NCBI GenBank assembly: GCA_964523295.1
Contig: CAZGAH010000007.1
Span: 1-64,000, forward strand
Direction: 5' to 3'
Length of the DNA stretch: 64,000 nucleotides
DNA from: CAZGAH01 sp964523295
Lineage (GTDB): Bacteria; Desulfobacterota; Desulfovibrionia; Desulfovibrionales; Desulfovibrionaceae
A model generated the notes under the pieces. The model had not been told where the DNA came from. It made no database searches and worked only from the letters and a program-made list of their open reading frames with translations. The position numbers and the translations under genes were made by a program. Numbering within the stretch: the first letter of the stretch is position 1; each line of letters starts with the position of its first letter. This document shows positions 1 to 8,874 of this stretch, in pieces.

Positions 1-142
1 ACAACGCATCACCCCGTTGAAGATGGCCGCGTGCCTGTCTGGACCCACCTTCACGATGTTGTCCGCAATCGTCTCGCACGACAACGCCCACCCCCGTCAG
101 GCGAGTCTGGAAATCGTCCTTATTGGTAACCGTCCGTGACAT
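1..142 (-). pseudogene. Possible 5' fragment of an unknown gene, window edge
   Basis: Reading leftward from an ATG at 142 the sequence stays open to the window edge. The first 22 residues (starting MSRTVTNKDDF) and a second frame from about base 80 (SCETIADNIVKVG...) both look protein-like, so one gene with a frameshift near base 78-82 is possible. There is no convincing ribosome binding site and I do not recognise a family. It could equally be chance open frames. Confidence 0.2.
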
Positions 143-386
143 TGCGCGACCTTACACGCAGCACGAAAATGTGTTCAGCATTTTTTTGCAGACTAGCGGA
201 GTTGTCCCGAAAAAACGTCCTCCGAATCTCAGGCGGTAATGGAAGTCGTTGACAGCGAAACCTTTTGCCGGCTACGGATTTGATCGTTCGTGCTTCGGAT
301 CAATTCAAAGGCGGGGCTTGGGGTAAATGTACGCATCGTAAATGGCGTCCATGGTGGACGCTTCAGGGCGCGGGTGGTCTGATTCC

Positions 387-1358
387 ATGAATATACTGGT
401 TACTGGCGGAGCGGGATACATCGGAAGTCACGCGTGCAAGGCGCTTGCAGCGGCGGGATATACGCCTGTCGCCTACGACAGCCTGATCAACGGCCACGAG
501 CGGGCTGTACAGTGGGGGCCATTGGTCAAAGGCGACATCCGCGATGGCGCAGTGTTGAGTGCGGCCATGGAGCGTTATGCGCCTGCGGCGGTGATGCACT
601 TCGCGGCCTTTGCCTATGTCGGCGAGTCGGTCACAGATCCGGCGAAGTATTATTTGAACAATGTCTATGGCTCGCTTTGCCTGCTTGAGGCGATGCGCAC
701 GCATGGCTGCAGGAACATTGTTTTCAGCAGCTCGTGCGCGGTGTATGGCTATCCGGAAACATTACCTTTGCGCGAGAATCACCCCAGGAATCCGATCAAT
801 CCGTACGGACGCACCAAGCTGAGCATCGAATACGCGCTGCAGGATTTCGGGCAGGCGTATGGCATCAACGCGTTCAGCCTCAGGTACTTCAATGCCGCGG
901 GAGCGGATCCGCAGGCCGAGATCGGCGAGACGCACGATCCCGAGACGCATCTCATTCCCCTGGTGCTCCAGGCTGCGTTGCGCGATGATTCCACGCTCAC
1001 GGTCTTCGGCACCGATTACGATACGCCTGACGGCACCTGTATCCGTGATTATATCCACGTAGCCGACCTGGCCGGGGCGCACATCAAGGCGCTGGAGCGG
1101 CTTCTTGCCGGCGATCCGGGCGGGGCGTTGAATCTGGGCACGGGCACGGGCTTTTCTGTCCGGCAGATCATCGAGGCGACCCGCGCCGTCACCGGCAGGG
1201 ATGTCCGCGTGGCCTATGGGCCGCGGCGCCCGGGCGACCCACCCGTGCTCGTGGCCGATTCAAGCCTTGCGGCCAGCACCCTGGGATGGCATCCCGACTA
1301 TACGGATATCCAGGCGATAATCGAAACGGCGCTACGCTGGCAGCAGCGTACGCAATAA
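387..1358 (+). CDS. galE: UDP-glucose 4-epimerase
   Basis: This enzyme interconverts UDP-glucose and UDP-galactose in the cytoplasm, feeding surface polysaccharide synthesis. The 323-residue protein is the usual GalE length. It opens with the NAD-binding motif GGAGYIGSH, then SSSCAVYG supplies the catalytic Ser and YGRTK the Tyr/Lys pair of extended short-chain dehydrogenases. The start at 387 (MNILVTGG) is preferred over an upstream in-frame ATG at 342, because the longer form would add 15 residues before the Rossmann strand. It stands alone; the next gene begins about 210 bases on. Confidence 0.93.
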   Translation: MNILVTGGAGYIGSHACKALAAAGYTPVAYDSLINGHERAVQWGPLVKGDIRDGAVLSAAMERYAPAAVMHFAAFAYVGESVTDPAKYYLNNVYGSLCLLEAMRTHGCRNIVFSSSCAVYGYPETLPLRENHPRNPINPYGRTKLSIEYALQDFGQAYGINAFSLRYFNAAGADPQAEIGETHDPETHLIPLVLQAALRDDSTLTVFGTDYDTPDGTCIRDYIHVADLAGAHIKALERLLAGDPGGALNLGTGTGFSVRQIIEATRAVTGRDVRVAYGPRRPGDPPVLVADSSLAASTLGWHPDYTDIQAIIETALRWQQRTQ

Positions 1359-1570
1359 CGCGGCCATAGCGTCCGCTACGCCCGCCTGCCCGCGTACCGG
1401 CCTGCCCTGCGCGGTCGCCTCTCTCCGATCTGCCAGAAAGCCAGCCCTATCCGACAAAAATCGATCCGTCCGCAGCGAAGGGCTTGAAGCCGGGTTGTCC
1501 CTGGCGTATGCAGCGGAGACACCGTGGAGACGTCCCGCGGGCGCGGCGAGTCCTCGACAAGGAGCATGGC

Positions 1571-1939
1571 ATGGAAATCCAGATTGTGGCGATGAATGAC
1601 CAGTACACCCATATCGCCCTCTCAGGGCGATTGGACAGTGCCCAGATGCCGGGTGCGGATTTACGTTTCTATTCCCTGACAGCCGGGCGTCACAAGCCGG
1701 CGCTGGTCGACCTGAGCGCCGTCGATTTTCTCTCCTCCCTGGGTGTGCGGATGCTGCTGAAGAGCGCGCGTTCGTTGCAGGCCGAGGCGTGCGCGCTGGT
1801 CCTGGCCGTTCCGGAAGGGCTGGTCCGGAAAGTCATCGAGGCGTCCGGATTGATCGGTATCCTGCCGATCGTTGCCACGCCCGAAGAGGGGCTGGCCCTG
1901 CTGGCGCCGCAGGCGGACAGCGCCGCGCCGCAGGTTTGA
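1571..1939 (+). CDS. STAS-domain anti-sigma antagonist-like protein
   Basis: A 122-residue protein that is essentially one STAS domain, the SpoIIAA/RsbV fold that binds anti-sigma kinases in partner-switch regulation. The phosphorylatable-serine segment reads VDFLSSLGVRMLL, matching the family's D-x-S-S-x-G pattern. The ATG at 1571 is chosen because AAGGAG lies just upstream. Its kinase partner is not encoded nearby; a second STAS protein and a SpoIIE-type phosphatase lie far away at 38.4-40.1 kb. Any link between them is inference. Confidence 0.8.
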   Translation: MEIQIVAMNDQYTHIALSGRLDSAQMPGADLRFYSLTAGRHKPALVDLSAVDFLSSLGVRMLLKSARSLQAEACALVLAVPEGLVRKVIEASGLIGILPIVATPEEGLALLAPQADSAAPQV

Positions 1940-2086
1940 GCGGCGCGGGAGCGCACCCGCGGACCTGGCATTGCACCACACAGAGAGGGATAATACCTCG
2001 TGCCCGGGGTTTGCTATGACCCGTAAAAGAGGGTAGCCTTCCGATCCGATGGTGTCGCACGCGGACGCTCAAGGAGGGGTAAACGC

Positions 2087-2911
2087 ATGCCCAGACAGAC
2101 AGCGCAATCAATCAAGGCGCTCAAAGGCAAACGCAAGCTGAGCGTGCTCACGGCCTACGACTATCCGACGGCGTCGTTGGTGGATCGTGGCGGCGTGGAT
2201 ATGGTGCTGGTCGGGGATTCGCTGAACATGGTCGTGCTCGGTCGCGACGATACCCTGTCATTGACCATGGAGGAGATGCTCCACCACTGCCGGGCCGTAT
2301 CCGCCGGGGTCAAGCAGGCCCTTGTCGTTGCGGACATGCCGTTTCTGAGTTACGAAACAAGCGTAGAGCAGGCGGTAGCCAACGCGGGCCTGTTGCTCAA
2401 GCATGGCGGCGTACGCGCGGTCAAGCTGGAGGGCGCGGCGGTGTTGCCGCAGATAAAGGCCCTGGTCCAGTCCGGCATTCCGGTGCAGGGGCATCTGGGT
2501 CTTACGCCGCAACGCCTGGCCGAACTGGGGGGGTACCTGGTTCAGGGCAAGACTGCCGAGGCGGCAAAAACGCTCATCGACGACGCCCAGGCCCTGGCGC
2601 AGGCCGGCTGCTTCAGTCTGGTGCTGGAAATGGTGCCCGCGCCCATTGCCGACATAATTACCGCTGCCGTGCCGATTCCCACCATCGGCATCGGGGCGGG
2701 CTCCGGGTGCGACGGTCAGGTGCTGGTGCTGCACGACGTTCTCGGCCTGTTCGAGCGGTTCACACCGCGATTCGTGAAGCAATACGCCAGGCTCTCCGAG
2801 GAGATACTCAAGGCCGTGACGGCCTATCGCGAAGACGTGGAGGCCGGACGTTTTCCCGGCCCGGAGCACGCGTTCGACATTCCCGCGGCAGAGCTGGACA
2901 AGCTCCGCTGA
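2087..2911 (+). CDS. panB: 3-methyl-2-oxobutanoate hydroxymethyltransferase
   Basis: PanB transfers a hydroxymethyl group from methylene-tetrahydrofolate to 3-methyl-2-oxobutanoate, giving ketopantoate, the first committed step of pantothenate and CoA synthesis. The 274-residue product is full length. Conserved blocks include VLTAYDYPTA, the Mg-binding VLVGDSLNMV, GHLGLTPQ and the catalytic-Glu stretch LVLEMVPAPI. A strong AAGGAGG ribosome binding site lies 8-12 bases before the ATG. The CoaBC gene for a later step of the same pathway is also in this window (45.4 kb). Confidence 0.96.
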   Translation: MPRQTAQSIKALKGKRKLSVLTAYDYPTASLVDRGGVDMVLVGDSLNMVVLGRDDTLSLTMEEMLHHCRAVSAGVKQALVVADMPFLSYETSVEQAVANAGLLLKHGGVRAVKLEGAAVLPQIKALVQSGIPVQGHLGLTPQRLAELGGYLVQGKTAEAAKTLIDDAQALAQAGCFSLVLEMVPAPIADIITAAVPIPTIGIGAGSGCDGQVLVLHDVLGLFERFTPRFVKQYARLSEEILKAVTAYREDVEAGRFPGPEHAFDIPAAELDKLR

Positions 2912-2959
2912 GCGGGATTCCCGACAACGGGGCAACGGGCGTAACGCAAGGCGACAGAA

Positions 2960-3688
2960 ATGAAGGATAATGGCGGGGGCAGTCGTCTGCCGGAATATAC
3001 CGTGCGGGTCAGCCGCCGGGCCAAGCGGGTCATCCTGCGGGTTACGCCGCGGCTGGGACTGGAGGTCGTGGTGCCGCGCGACTTCGACCCCAGCTACGTC
3101 CCGGAGATCGTAGCCCGGAAGCAGGACTGGATCCTGCAGGCCCGGGATGAACTCGAGCGCCGCGGCTATGCCATCGAGTCCGGTTCAGGATTGCCCGAAC
3201 GCATAGTCCTGCCCTCCGTGGACCGCGCCTACGACGTACGCTACGGCTCCGGTCGCGGCCCTGTTTCGCTCGTGCAGAATGGCGACGTACGGTTGCAGTT
3301 TTTCGGCGATTGCAGCGACGAACAGGCCTGTCTGGACCTGTTGCGTGAGTGGCTGAAAGGCCGCGCCCGGCAGGAGCTGATACCCTGGGTCCGGCGTATC
3401 GCTCAAGAAACCGGCTTGCAGTGCAGCGCGGTGCAGATCCGGTTACAGCGCAGCCGCTGGGGAAGCTGTTCGGTCAGGTCGGGGCTGAGTCTGAATGCCC
3501 GGCTGCTGTTTCTTTCGCCGGAGATGGTCCGCTATGTCCTGCTCCATGAACTCAGCCACACGCGGCACATGCACCACGGGCCGGCATTCTGGGAACTCCT
3601 GACCAGACTCGAGCCGGCCAGCCGACAGCTGGACAAGGCCTTGAACCAGGCCTGGAGGACGCTCCCGGCATGGTCCACGCGCAGCTGA
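2960..3688 (+). CDS. YgjP-like zinc metallopeptidase (M48-type, DUF45)
   Basis: A 242-residue protein of the YgjP/SprT-like family. The zinc site HELSHTRHMHHGPAFW (around residue 195) gives HExxH plus a downstream His, typical of the family. Just before it, QRSRWGSCS is the conserved substrate-side motif of DUF45 proteins. There is no signal peptide, so it should act in the cytoplasm. Physiological substrates of the family are not well established. It follows panB by 48 bases on the same strand and may be cotranscribed. Confidence 0.85.
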   Translation: MKDNGGGSRLPEYTVRVSRRAKRVILRVTPRLGLEVVVPRDFDPSYVPEIVARKQDWILQARDELERRGYAIESGSGLPERIVLPSVDRAYDVRYGSGRGPVSLVQNGDVRLQFFGDCSDEQACLDLLREWLKGRARQELIPWVRRIAQETGLQCSAVQIRLQRSRWGSCSVRSGLSLNARLLFLSPEMVRYVLLHELSHTRHMHHGPAFWELLTRLEPASRQLDKALNQAWRTLPAWSTRS

Positions 3689-3692
3689 CCGC

Positions 3693-4172
3693 TCACGGCA
3701 TGAGATAGAATCCGACGGTCTTGTTGCGCGCGCCGCCGAAAAACATGGCTCCGACCGAACGGTCCCGCACCGAGGTGACCTTGATGGCCCGTTCGACCTC
3801 CGTATGCACCGCGTTGTCGAGGGTGAAGCGGATGGTGAGCGTATCGCCCGGCTCAATGCGGTTGTCGTCCAGGGTAGTAAAGCCGACGCCTTCGAGCGAC
3901 AGACTATCAACAATGACATCGCCGCGGGTTTTGGTCTTCAGATTGGCGTAGCTCCCTTCCAGCCGGACCTGCTTGCGGTAATACTTCCGAAATTCAAAAA
4001 CACACCGGAATTCTTCGCCGCACGGGCACTTGATCTTGAGCGCGGCCTTGACGTCGCGGAATTTCCCCGCGTCGATACTCTTCTTATTACGGCAGGCCGG
4101 ACAGATGATGGTGGCCTGGTCTTTGACATCCACGTAAAACGTGAGCAAAGAACCGTCTCTGGCAATTTCCAT
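3693..4172 (-). CDS. PilZ-domain protein with N-terminal zinc-ribbon-like segment
   Basis: A 159-residue protein. Residues 20-60 carry a CxxC (CPAC) and a CxC (CPCG) that look like a zinc-ribbon pair. A PilZ domain follows, with the arginine motif around RKYYRKQVR and the DSLSLEGVGF (D-x-S-x-x-G) block that together bind cyclic di-GMP. It is therefore a likely c-di-GMP effector; the REC-GGDEF-EAL protein at 25-27 kb is a candidate enzyme of the same signal. It ends 4 bases from the convergent YgjP-like gene. Confidence 0.8.
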   Translation of the reverse strand: MEIARDGSLLTFYVDVKDQATIICPACRNKKSIDAGKFRDVKAALKIKCPCGEEFRCVFEFRKYYRKQVRLEGSYANLKTKTRGDVIVDSLSLEGVGFTTLDDNRIEPGDTLTIRFTLDNAVHTEVERAIKVTSVRDRSVGAMFFGGARNKTVGFYLMP

Positions 4173-4470
4173 GGCTGACGTCGCTCTTCGTTATGCCGTA
4201 CGCTTCCCTGTGGTGGGATAGCAGTCCCCGGCCGTCCATTCGCCGTCCCCCTTCGCCGCGGCAACGCCTCGCCTCCCAGGGGATATCCGGGGAACCGACC
4301 TGCAAGTCGTCCCGATTACATCACGACACTAGCACGAATCCGCCCGTATTGTCTACTCCGGCAAGAGGTCACGGGCCGATACTTACTGCTTCGTAATCGT
4401 TGACTAGCGCACTTCTTTCATCTTTCCAATTGCTTATGTCATTGTACGTCAGGATCGCAGGACGTGAGCT

Positions 4471-4818
4471 ATGGAGAGCAGGCAGATAGTCAACAAGGAT
4501 GAGCGGGTCGCATTTTGGCCCGCACAGGTCGAAGCGTGGCGGACAAGCGGCGTGAGTCAGTCGCGGTATAGTCGTGAACAGGGTATCAGGAAAACTGATC
4601 TCAGCTACTGGATTCGCCGCGTCAAGACACCCGCAACGCCCTTGCCGCTGCCCAACCTTGTCAAGATTTCGACCGAGACAGTTGTTCAAGCCGTGCGGTC
4701 GGCGTCTGATCCAGCGCCACGTACGCTCATGATTGCCGACTGCTATCAGTTTGGTATTTGTTACGATTTTTACGCGCTGGTCCTGGAAAAACTCATCCGC
4801 ACGCTCGAACGGCTATGA
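4471..4818 (+). CDS. IS66-type accessory protein TnpA
   Basis: The 115-residue product has the helix-turn-helix N-terminus typical of IS66 TnpA: WRTSGVSQSRYSREQGI then LSYWIRRVK. The C-terminal residues ICYDFYALVLEKLIRTLERL look slightly altered compared with the usual hydrophobic ending. It overlaps the next remnant by ATGA (4815-4818), the translational coupling usual in IS66 operons. Confidence 0.75.
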   Translation: MESRQIVNKDERVAFWPAQVEAWRTSGVSQSRYSREQGIRKTDLSYWIRRVKTPATPLPLPNLVKISTETVVQAVRSASDPAPRTLMIADCYQFGICYDFYALVLEKLIRTLERL

Positions 4819-4922
4819 ACCCCTTCCCCGGCAACACCCGCGTCTCTCTGACCACGGGGGCTACCGACTTGCGCAAGGCCATCGACGGGCTTTCCATTCT
4901 TGTCGCCGAGCGTCTCGCCTGA
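4815..4922 (+). pseudogene. Truncated IS66 TnpB
   Basis: Only 35 codons remain. The peptide contains VSLTTGATDLRKAIDGLSIL, clearly the N-terminus of IS66 Orf2 (normally about 115 residues), and then stops at 4920-4922. The conserved C-terminal two thirds are missing, so the deletion removed most of tnpB and joined it to tnpC sequence. Confidence 0.75.
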
Positions 4923-4929
4923 GCACAAG

Positions 4930-5601
4930 CGAAAAGGCCTGGCCGTCGGCCACTACCGGCCGAGTTGCCGCGCATGACCAAAATTCATGACCTGCCCGAA
5001 GCCGAGAAGGTTTGCGTGTGCGGCTGCGCCTTGACCAGGATCGGCGAAGAAGTCAGCGAAAAGCTTGACATTGTGCCTGCGCACATCCAGTTCGAGCGCA
5101 ACGTCCGCGACAAGTACGCCTGCCGGGCTGCGAGGGCGTCGAGAGTCAGGCCCGGGGTTTGGTCGGCGAGGTCAAGATTGCGCCGCTGCCTCCGCAGATC
5201 ATTCCTCAGGGCATCGTAACGCCTGGCCTTCTGGCGCATGTCTATGTTGCCAAATTCATCGACGCACTTCCTTTTTCGGGCTGGCCGTGCGTTACGCGCG
5301 TAATCTATGAGATCGCATCATTGCGTACCTTAAGGACAGTCGCCTGCGTCCGGATAACAACCGGATCGAGAACACGATTCGTCCGTTTGCGACTGACCGT
5401 AAGAACTGGCTGTTTCCCGGTTCGCCGCGCGGGGCCGAGGGCAGCGCCGCGTTCTATAGCATAATCGAGACGTGCAAATCCAACGGCATCGAGCCTTACG
5501 CGTACCTGCGCCTGATCTTCGAGCGCCTGCCCTCTGCACACACCACCGAGGCGCGCAAAGCCCTTCTTCCGGAATACCTGGACCGAAAGCTCCTCGCCTG
5601 A
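4930..5601 (+). pseudogene. IS66 transposase TnpC remnants
   Basis: Fragments in shifting frames match the large IS66 transposase. About 4965-5130 gives the zinc-finger region (KVCVCGCALTRIGEEVSEKL), 5159-5290 gives APLPPQIIPQGIVTPGLLAH, and 5311-5601 gives the C-terminus (DNNRIENTIRPFATDRKNWL and then YLDRKLLA-stop). The central DDE catalytic region is deleted and at least two frameshifts are present. It cannot encode an active transposase. Confidence 0.8.
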
Positions 5602-5670
5602 AACGTCAATTCGTCCGATTCATAACAGCCTGAAACAGCCCTGGGAAGATGGGGTTGTTCTTGCGCTTAC

Positions 5671-5893
5671 AATTCGCCAACTTTTCGATAATGGCTGCCT
5701 CTCATCGAAACGTTCGATCCTCACGATCCGTTCCGGATACACGACGCAGCGCATGCTCCGCCTCGTGAGGGTTCCCGATTCATCCGGTGGTGCTTCCGGT
5801 CAGGGTCAACCTAAGGGTGCCCTGACGATGCGCTTGCCTTTGCGCTGGGTTATGGCTATGAAATGCCGCACACGCGCAAGGAGCTGCTACGCC
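5671..5893. other. Junction region between IS66 remnant and hisC
   Basis: No complete gene. One frame from about 5821 reads PDDALAFALGYGYEMPHTRK before running into hisC out of frame. This resembles a protein fragment, perhaps the tail of a gene cut by the IS, but I do not recognise it. Confidence 0.25.
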
Positions 5894-7072
5894 ATGTCAA
5901 TCCCCCCCCTGTCCGCGCCCATGTCCGGGGCCAAGGTCTCGGCCCGGGATTTGCGTCCCGAGGTTCAGGCCTTTGAGCCCTATGTCGCCGGTTTGTCCGT
6001 CGATGCCATCAAAGAACGCTACGGTTTGTCCCAGGTCATCAAGATGGCCAGCAACGAGAATCCGCTGGGCACGTCGCCCGTCGTGCGCAAGGTGCTGCAA
6101 CACAAGNNNNNNNNNNCCGACCTCGCCTTCCGCTATCCACAGTCCGGGAATCCGCGTCTGCGGCTGGCAATCGCCGAGAGGCTCGGCGTAGCGCCGGAGG
6201 CCGTGGTCACCGGCAACGGGTCTGACGAGCTTATTGACCTTCTGATACGCGTTCGCGCACAGCCGGGACGCGACCATGTGCTCGGCTTCGCGCCGACCTT
6301 TGCCATGTACGAGTTGCAGGCCAGATTCCACGGCGTGGAATTCCGGGCCGTGCCGCTCAGGTCCGACTTTGGCTTCGATTTTCAGGCCCTGGTCGCTACG
6401 GCCGACGAGCATACGGCCCTGGTCTTCGTGCCCACGCCGGACAACCCCACGGGCACGACTGCCCTGGCCGACGAGCTGGACTCACTGGCCCGGGCTCTGC
6501 CGCCGGGCTGCCTGCTCGTCGTGGACGAGGCCTACGTCGATTTCGCCCGGCCGGTAGAGCGCTACTCCCTGCTGGCCCGGCGCGTGCGCGAGGGCCGGCC
6601 CCTGGACAACGTGGTCACGTTGCGGACCTTTTCGAAAATGTACGGGCTGGCCGGCTTGCGGCTAGGCTTCGGCGTGATGGAGCCCTGGCTGGCGGATTAT
6701 CTCTGGCGCGTGCGCCTGCCGTTCAGCGTAAACATCCTTGCCGAGGCGGCGGGCATCGCCGCGCTGGAAGACGAAGTCCACTACCAGGCAACGCTCGACA
6801 CCGTGCTGACCGGCCGGGACTGGCTGACGCGCGAGCTTTCGGCCCTCGGCTTCGCGGTATTTCCCTCGCAGGCCAATTTCCTGCTCTTCCGCGTGGGCCC
6901 CGAGGCCGGGCTGGACGCGGGCGCCATGTTCGTCCGGCTGCTGGAAAAGGGGGTCATCGTGCGCCACGTCAAGAGCTTCGGCCTGCCGGATTGCATCCGC
7001 GTCAGTGTCGGGCTGCCCGAGGAGAATCAGGCCTTCCTGACGGCGCTCAACGACGTTCTGGATCAGGGATGA
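5894..7072 (+). CDS. hisC: Histidinol-phosphate aminotransferase
   Basis: A PLP-dependent class I/II aminotransferase of histidine biosynthesis that converts imidazole-acetol phosphate to histidinol phosphate. Conserved features are KMASNENPLG near the N-terminus, the RYPQSGNPRLR substrate region, FVPTPDNPTG, VDEAYVDFA, and the PLP lysine in TFSKMYGLAGLRLGFG. The start at 5894 has AAGGAG about 11 bases upstream; the frame is open further upstream without conservation. A 10-base N run at 6107-6116 hides a few codons, but the frame continues on both sides. It overlaps cmk by ATGA, so the two are translationally coupled. Confidence 0.93.
   Translation: MSIPPLSAPMSGAKVSARDLRPEVQAFEPYVAGLSVDAIKERYGLSQVIKMASNENPLGTSPVVRKVLQHKXXXXDLAFRYPQSGNPRLRLAIAERLGVAPEAVVTGNGSDELIDLLIRVRAQPGRDHVLGFAPTFAMYELQARFHGVEFRAVPLRSDFGFDFQALVATADEHTALVFVPTPDNPTGTTALADELDSLARALPPGCLLVVDEAYVDFARPVERYSLLARRVREGRPLDNVVTLRTFSKMYGLAGLRLGFGVMEPWLADYLWRVRLPFSVNILAEAAGIAALEDEVHYQATLDTVLTGRDWLTRELSALGFAVFPSQANFLLFRVGPEAGLDAGAMFVRLLEKGVIVRHVKSFGLPDCIRVSVGLPEENQAFLTALNDVLDQG
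6107..6116. other. Assembly gap, 10 N, inside hisC
   Basis: Ten N bases lie between the codons for LQHK and DLAFRYPQSG of hisC. Runs of exactly ten occur at five places in this window, so the length is probably a fixed placeholder and not a measured gap. Confidence 0.98.
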
Positions 7073-7737
7073 CGGACGCTTCTCCCTTGCTGGTGACGCT
7101 GGACGGGCCAGCCGGCGTGGGCAAGACCAGCGTTGCCCGGCGCCTGGCCGAGGCCCTGGATATCGCCTACCTGGATACGGGAGCCATGTTCCGCGCCCTG
7201 GCCTGGAGTCTGGGAGCCGCGGGCCAGACCCTTGACGAGGCCCGGCTGCACGAGCGGCTGGTGCAGCTCGAGTTCACGCTGATCGGGAGCGGCGAGTCGT
7301 CGCAGCTGCTGTGCAACGGCCAGCCTCTCACCGAGGACATCCGCACGGAGACCGTAGGGGCCTGGGCCTCGCGCCTGGCCACGCTTCCTGTTGTCCGCGA
7401 GCAGCTGAAGCGGGCGCAGCAGGCCATCGGCGTGCAGCGTTCGCTGACTGCAGAGGGGCGTGATATGGGCTCGGTGGTCTTTCCGCAGGCCCGCTTCAAA
7501 TTTTTTCTCGACGCCGCCGCGGAAGTCCGGGCCAGACGCCGCTTTCTGCAGTTGCAGGAACTGAATCTGCCGGCCGATTTCGCGACCCTGGTCGAACAGA
7601 TCCGCCAGCGCGACGCCCAGGACAGGAATCGCCCGGTTGCCCCGCTCGCCCCCGCCCCGGACGCCCGCGTGATCGATACGACGGACATGAACCTGGAGCA
7701 GGTCTTTACCCTGCTGCTGCGCACGATTCGTCCCTGA
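7069..7737 (+). CDS. cmk: Cytidylate kinase
   Basis: Phosphorylates CMP and dCMP with ATP in pyrimidine nucleotide metabolism. The 222-residue protein has the P-loop DGPAGVGKTSVARRLA at residues 12-27, YLDTGAMFRALAW in the CMP-binding region and the TAEGRDMGSVVFP motif. It starts on the ATG overlapping the hisC stop. The hisC-cmk arrangement is, to my knowledge, usual in Desulfovibrio-type genomes, so it supports the assignment of the window. Confidence 0.94.
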   Translation: MTDASPLLVTLDGPAGVGKTSVARRLAEALDIAYLDTGAMFRALAWSLGAAGQTLDEARLHERLVQLEFTLIGSGESSQLLCNGQPLTEDIRTETVGAWASRLATLPVVREQLKRAQQAIGVQRSLTAEGRDMGSVVFPQARFKFFLDAAAEVRARRRFLQLQELNLPADFATLVEQIRQRDAQDRNRPVAPLAPAPDARVIDTTDMNLEQVFTLLLRTIRP

Positions 7738-8312
7738 TTCCACCGCAAGCACGCACCTCCGATCATTCCCGCCTTGTGTCCGAAGCCCTTCCGCAGCCTT
7801 TTCCTGCGTTCGACAACGTCTTGAGGCTGGTACTATCCTCGCCGAAAAAAAATTTTCTCCATCCAGTCCCCCACCAACAACGCGCCGACCACAACGCACC
7901 AATATTCAACATCTTTTCATATTCTCTCGGACTGTATTCCGGCGCGTCCTGCCGCGCGCGTATCGCATCCCCCCCCCTTGCAACCTGGGAAAAGTCTGCT
8001 ATAGAACTTTAACGTCGATTTGCCGTGCCTGTGCGCTCTGGGGTGGCAGTGTTCAGGACCGGGACGGGACGTATGCGTAATCGTTGTCGTTTGCGGCAGA
8101 TGCTGTAGTTTATGATCGTTCAACTCCTTACGAATCGATCGGATCGATTCGAAAATCTTTTTTTTGCGCCACGAGAATGGCGACTATTCGTCGAAGACAG
8201 GACATCATCCTGCCTTTCACGTGGTGCTATGGGTGTACGCAGCCTGCGTGCAGGGTATCGCGTGCGGGGAAAGACCTTGTTGTTGTCACCATCAACCTTG
8301 CGGGAGGAGCAC
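7738..8312. other. Intergenic region without a supported gene
   Basis: Open frames here lack conservation or ribosome binding sites. The only clear structure is a perfect inverted repeat at 8131-8151, listed separately, followed by a run of eight T. Confidence 0.6.
8131..8151. promoter_or_regulatory. Perfect 21-base palindrome upstream of the Cache gene
   Basis: CGAATCGATC and GATCGATTCG flank a single central G, giving 10-base perfect arms about 160 bases before the Cache-protein gene. A T8 run follows 6 bases after it. It may be a dimeric repressor operator or a terminator-like hairpin for leftover transcription; the one-base loop favours an operator. Function is inferred only. Confidence 0.5.
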
Positions 8313-8810
8313 ATGAGCGTGTTGTTGCGATCGTTGATTGGCATGGCTGTCTGTGTATTCCTGTTTACTTCGTCGGCTATCGCCCAGGATTCGGCCACGC
8401 CTGAGGAGGTGGTCCAGAAATCCAAGGACGCCGCGGCATTTCTTGCCAAGGAGGGCGAGGCCGGGCTGGCGCAATTCAACGATCCCAAGGGGCCATGGGC
8501 CTGGAAAGACACCTACGTCTTCGTCTACGATTGCGCGGCCATGAAGCTGGTCGGTCATCCCAAGGCTTCGCTGATTGGTCTGGAGCCGGACAAGCTGAAG
8601 GACGCCAAGGGCTCCTTCATCAGCATCGACCTCTGCGGCGCCGTACAGGACGCGGACTCCGGCTGGGCCGAGTACTTCTGGCCCAAGCCCGGCCAGGACA
8701 CCCCCTCGCGCAAGATATCCTACATGCTCAAGGTCCCGGGCCAGCCCTATACGGTTGGGGCGGGCATCTATCATGACACGCTGACGGCCGACGAGCTGAA
8801 TAAAAAATAG
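8313..8810 (+). CDS. Secreted single-Cache-domain sensor protein
   Basis: A 165-residue exported protein. It begins with a signal peptide (hydrophobic [15 protein letters not shown], predicted cleavage before QDS). The rest matches a small single Cache domain: [19 protein letters not shown], then [16 protein letters not shown] and [12 protein letters not shown], and AGIYHDTLT at the end. GGGAGGAG lies just before the ATG at 8313. It has no output domain. Since the next gene is a chemoreceptor, it may present a ligand to that receptor, but this is inferred from adjacency. Confidence 0.82.
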   Translation: MSVLLRSLIGMAVCVFLFTSSAIAQDSATPEEVVQKSKDAAAFLAKEGEAGLAQFNDPKGPWAWKDTYVFVYDCAAMKLVGHPKASLIGLEPDKLKDAKGSFISIDLCGAVQDADSGWAEYFWPKPGQDTPSRKISYMLKVPGQPYTVGAGIYHDTLTADELNKK

Positions 8811-8828
8811 AATCGCACAGAGCACACG

Positions 8829-8856
8829 CGAAGGGAGGGCGGAAGCCCTTCCTTCG
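8829..8856 (+). terminator. Hairpin between Cache gene and chemoreceptor gene
   Basis: CGAAGGGAGGGC and GCCCTTCCTTCG form a 12-base stem (one G-T pair) with a GGAA tetraloop. No T run follows, so it may stabilise the 3' end of the Cache mRNA or only attenuate readthrough into the chemoreceptor gene 19 bases on. Confidence 0.6.
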
Positions 8857-8874
8857 TTCTCAAAGGGAGATACC

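Larger units (their letters stand above)
4471..5670 (+). mobile_element. Decayed IS66-family insertion sequence
   Basis: Three successive IS66-type gene remnants in the usual order lie here: an intact-looking small orfA, a truncated orfB and pieces of the large transposase. On the right, TTGCGCTTAC at 5661-5670 is the reverse complement of the GTAAGCG end typical of IS66 elements. I could not find the matching left end with certainty, so the left boundary is the first gene start. The element sits between the PilZ gene and hisC and looks immobile. Confidence 0.75.
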
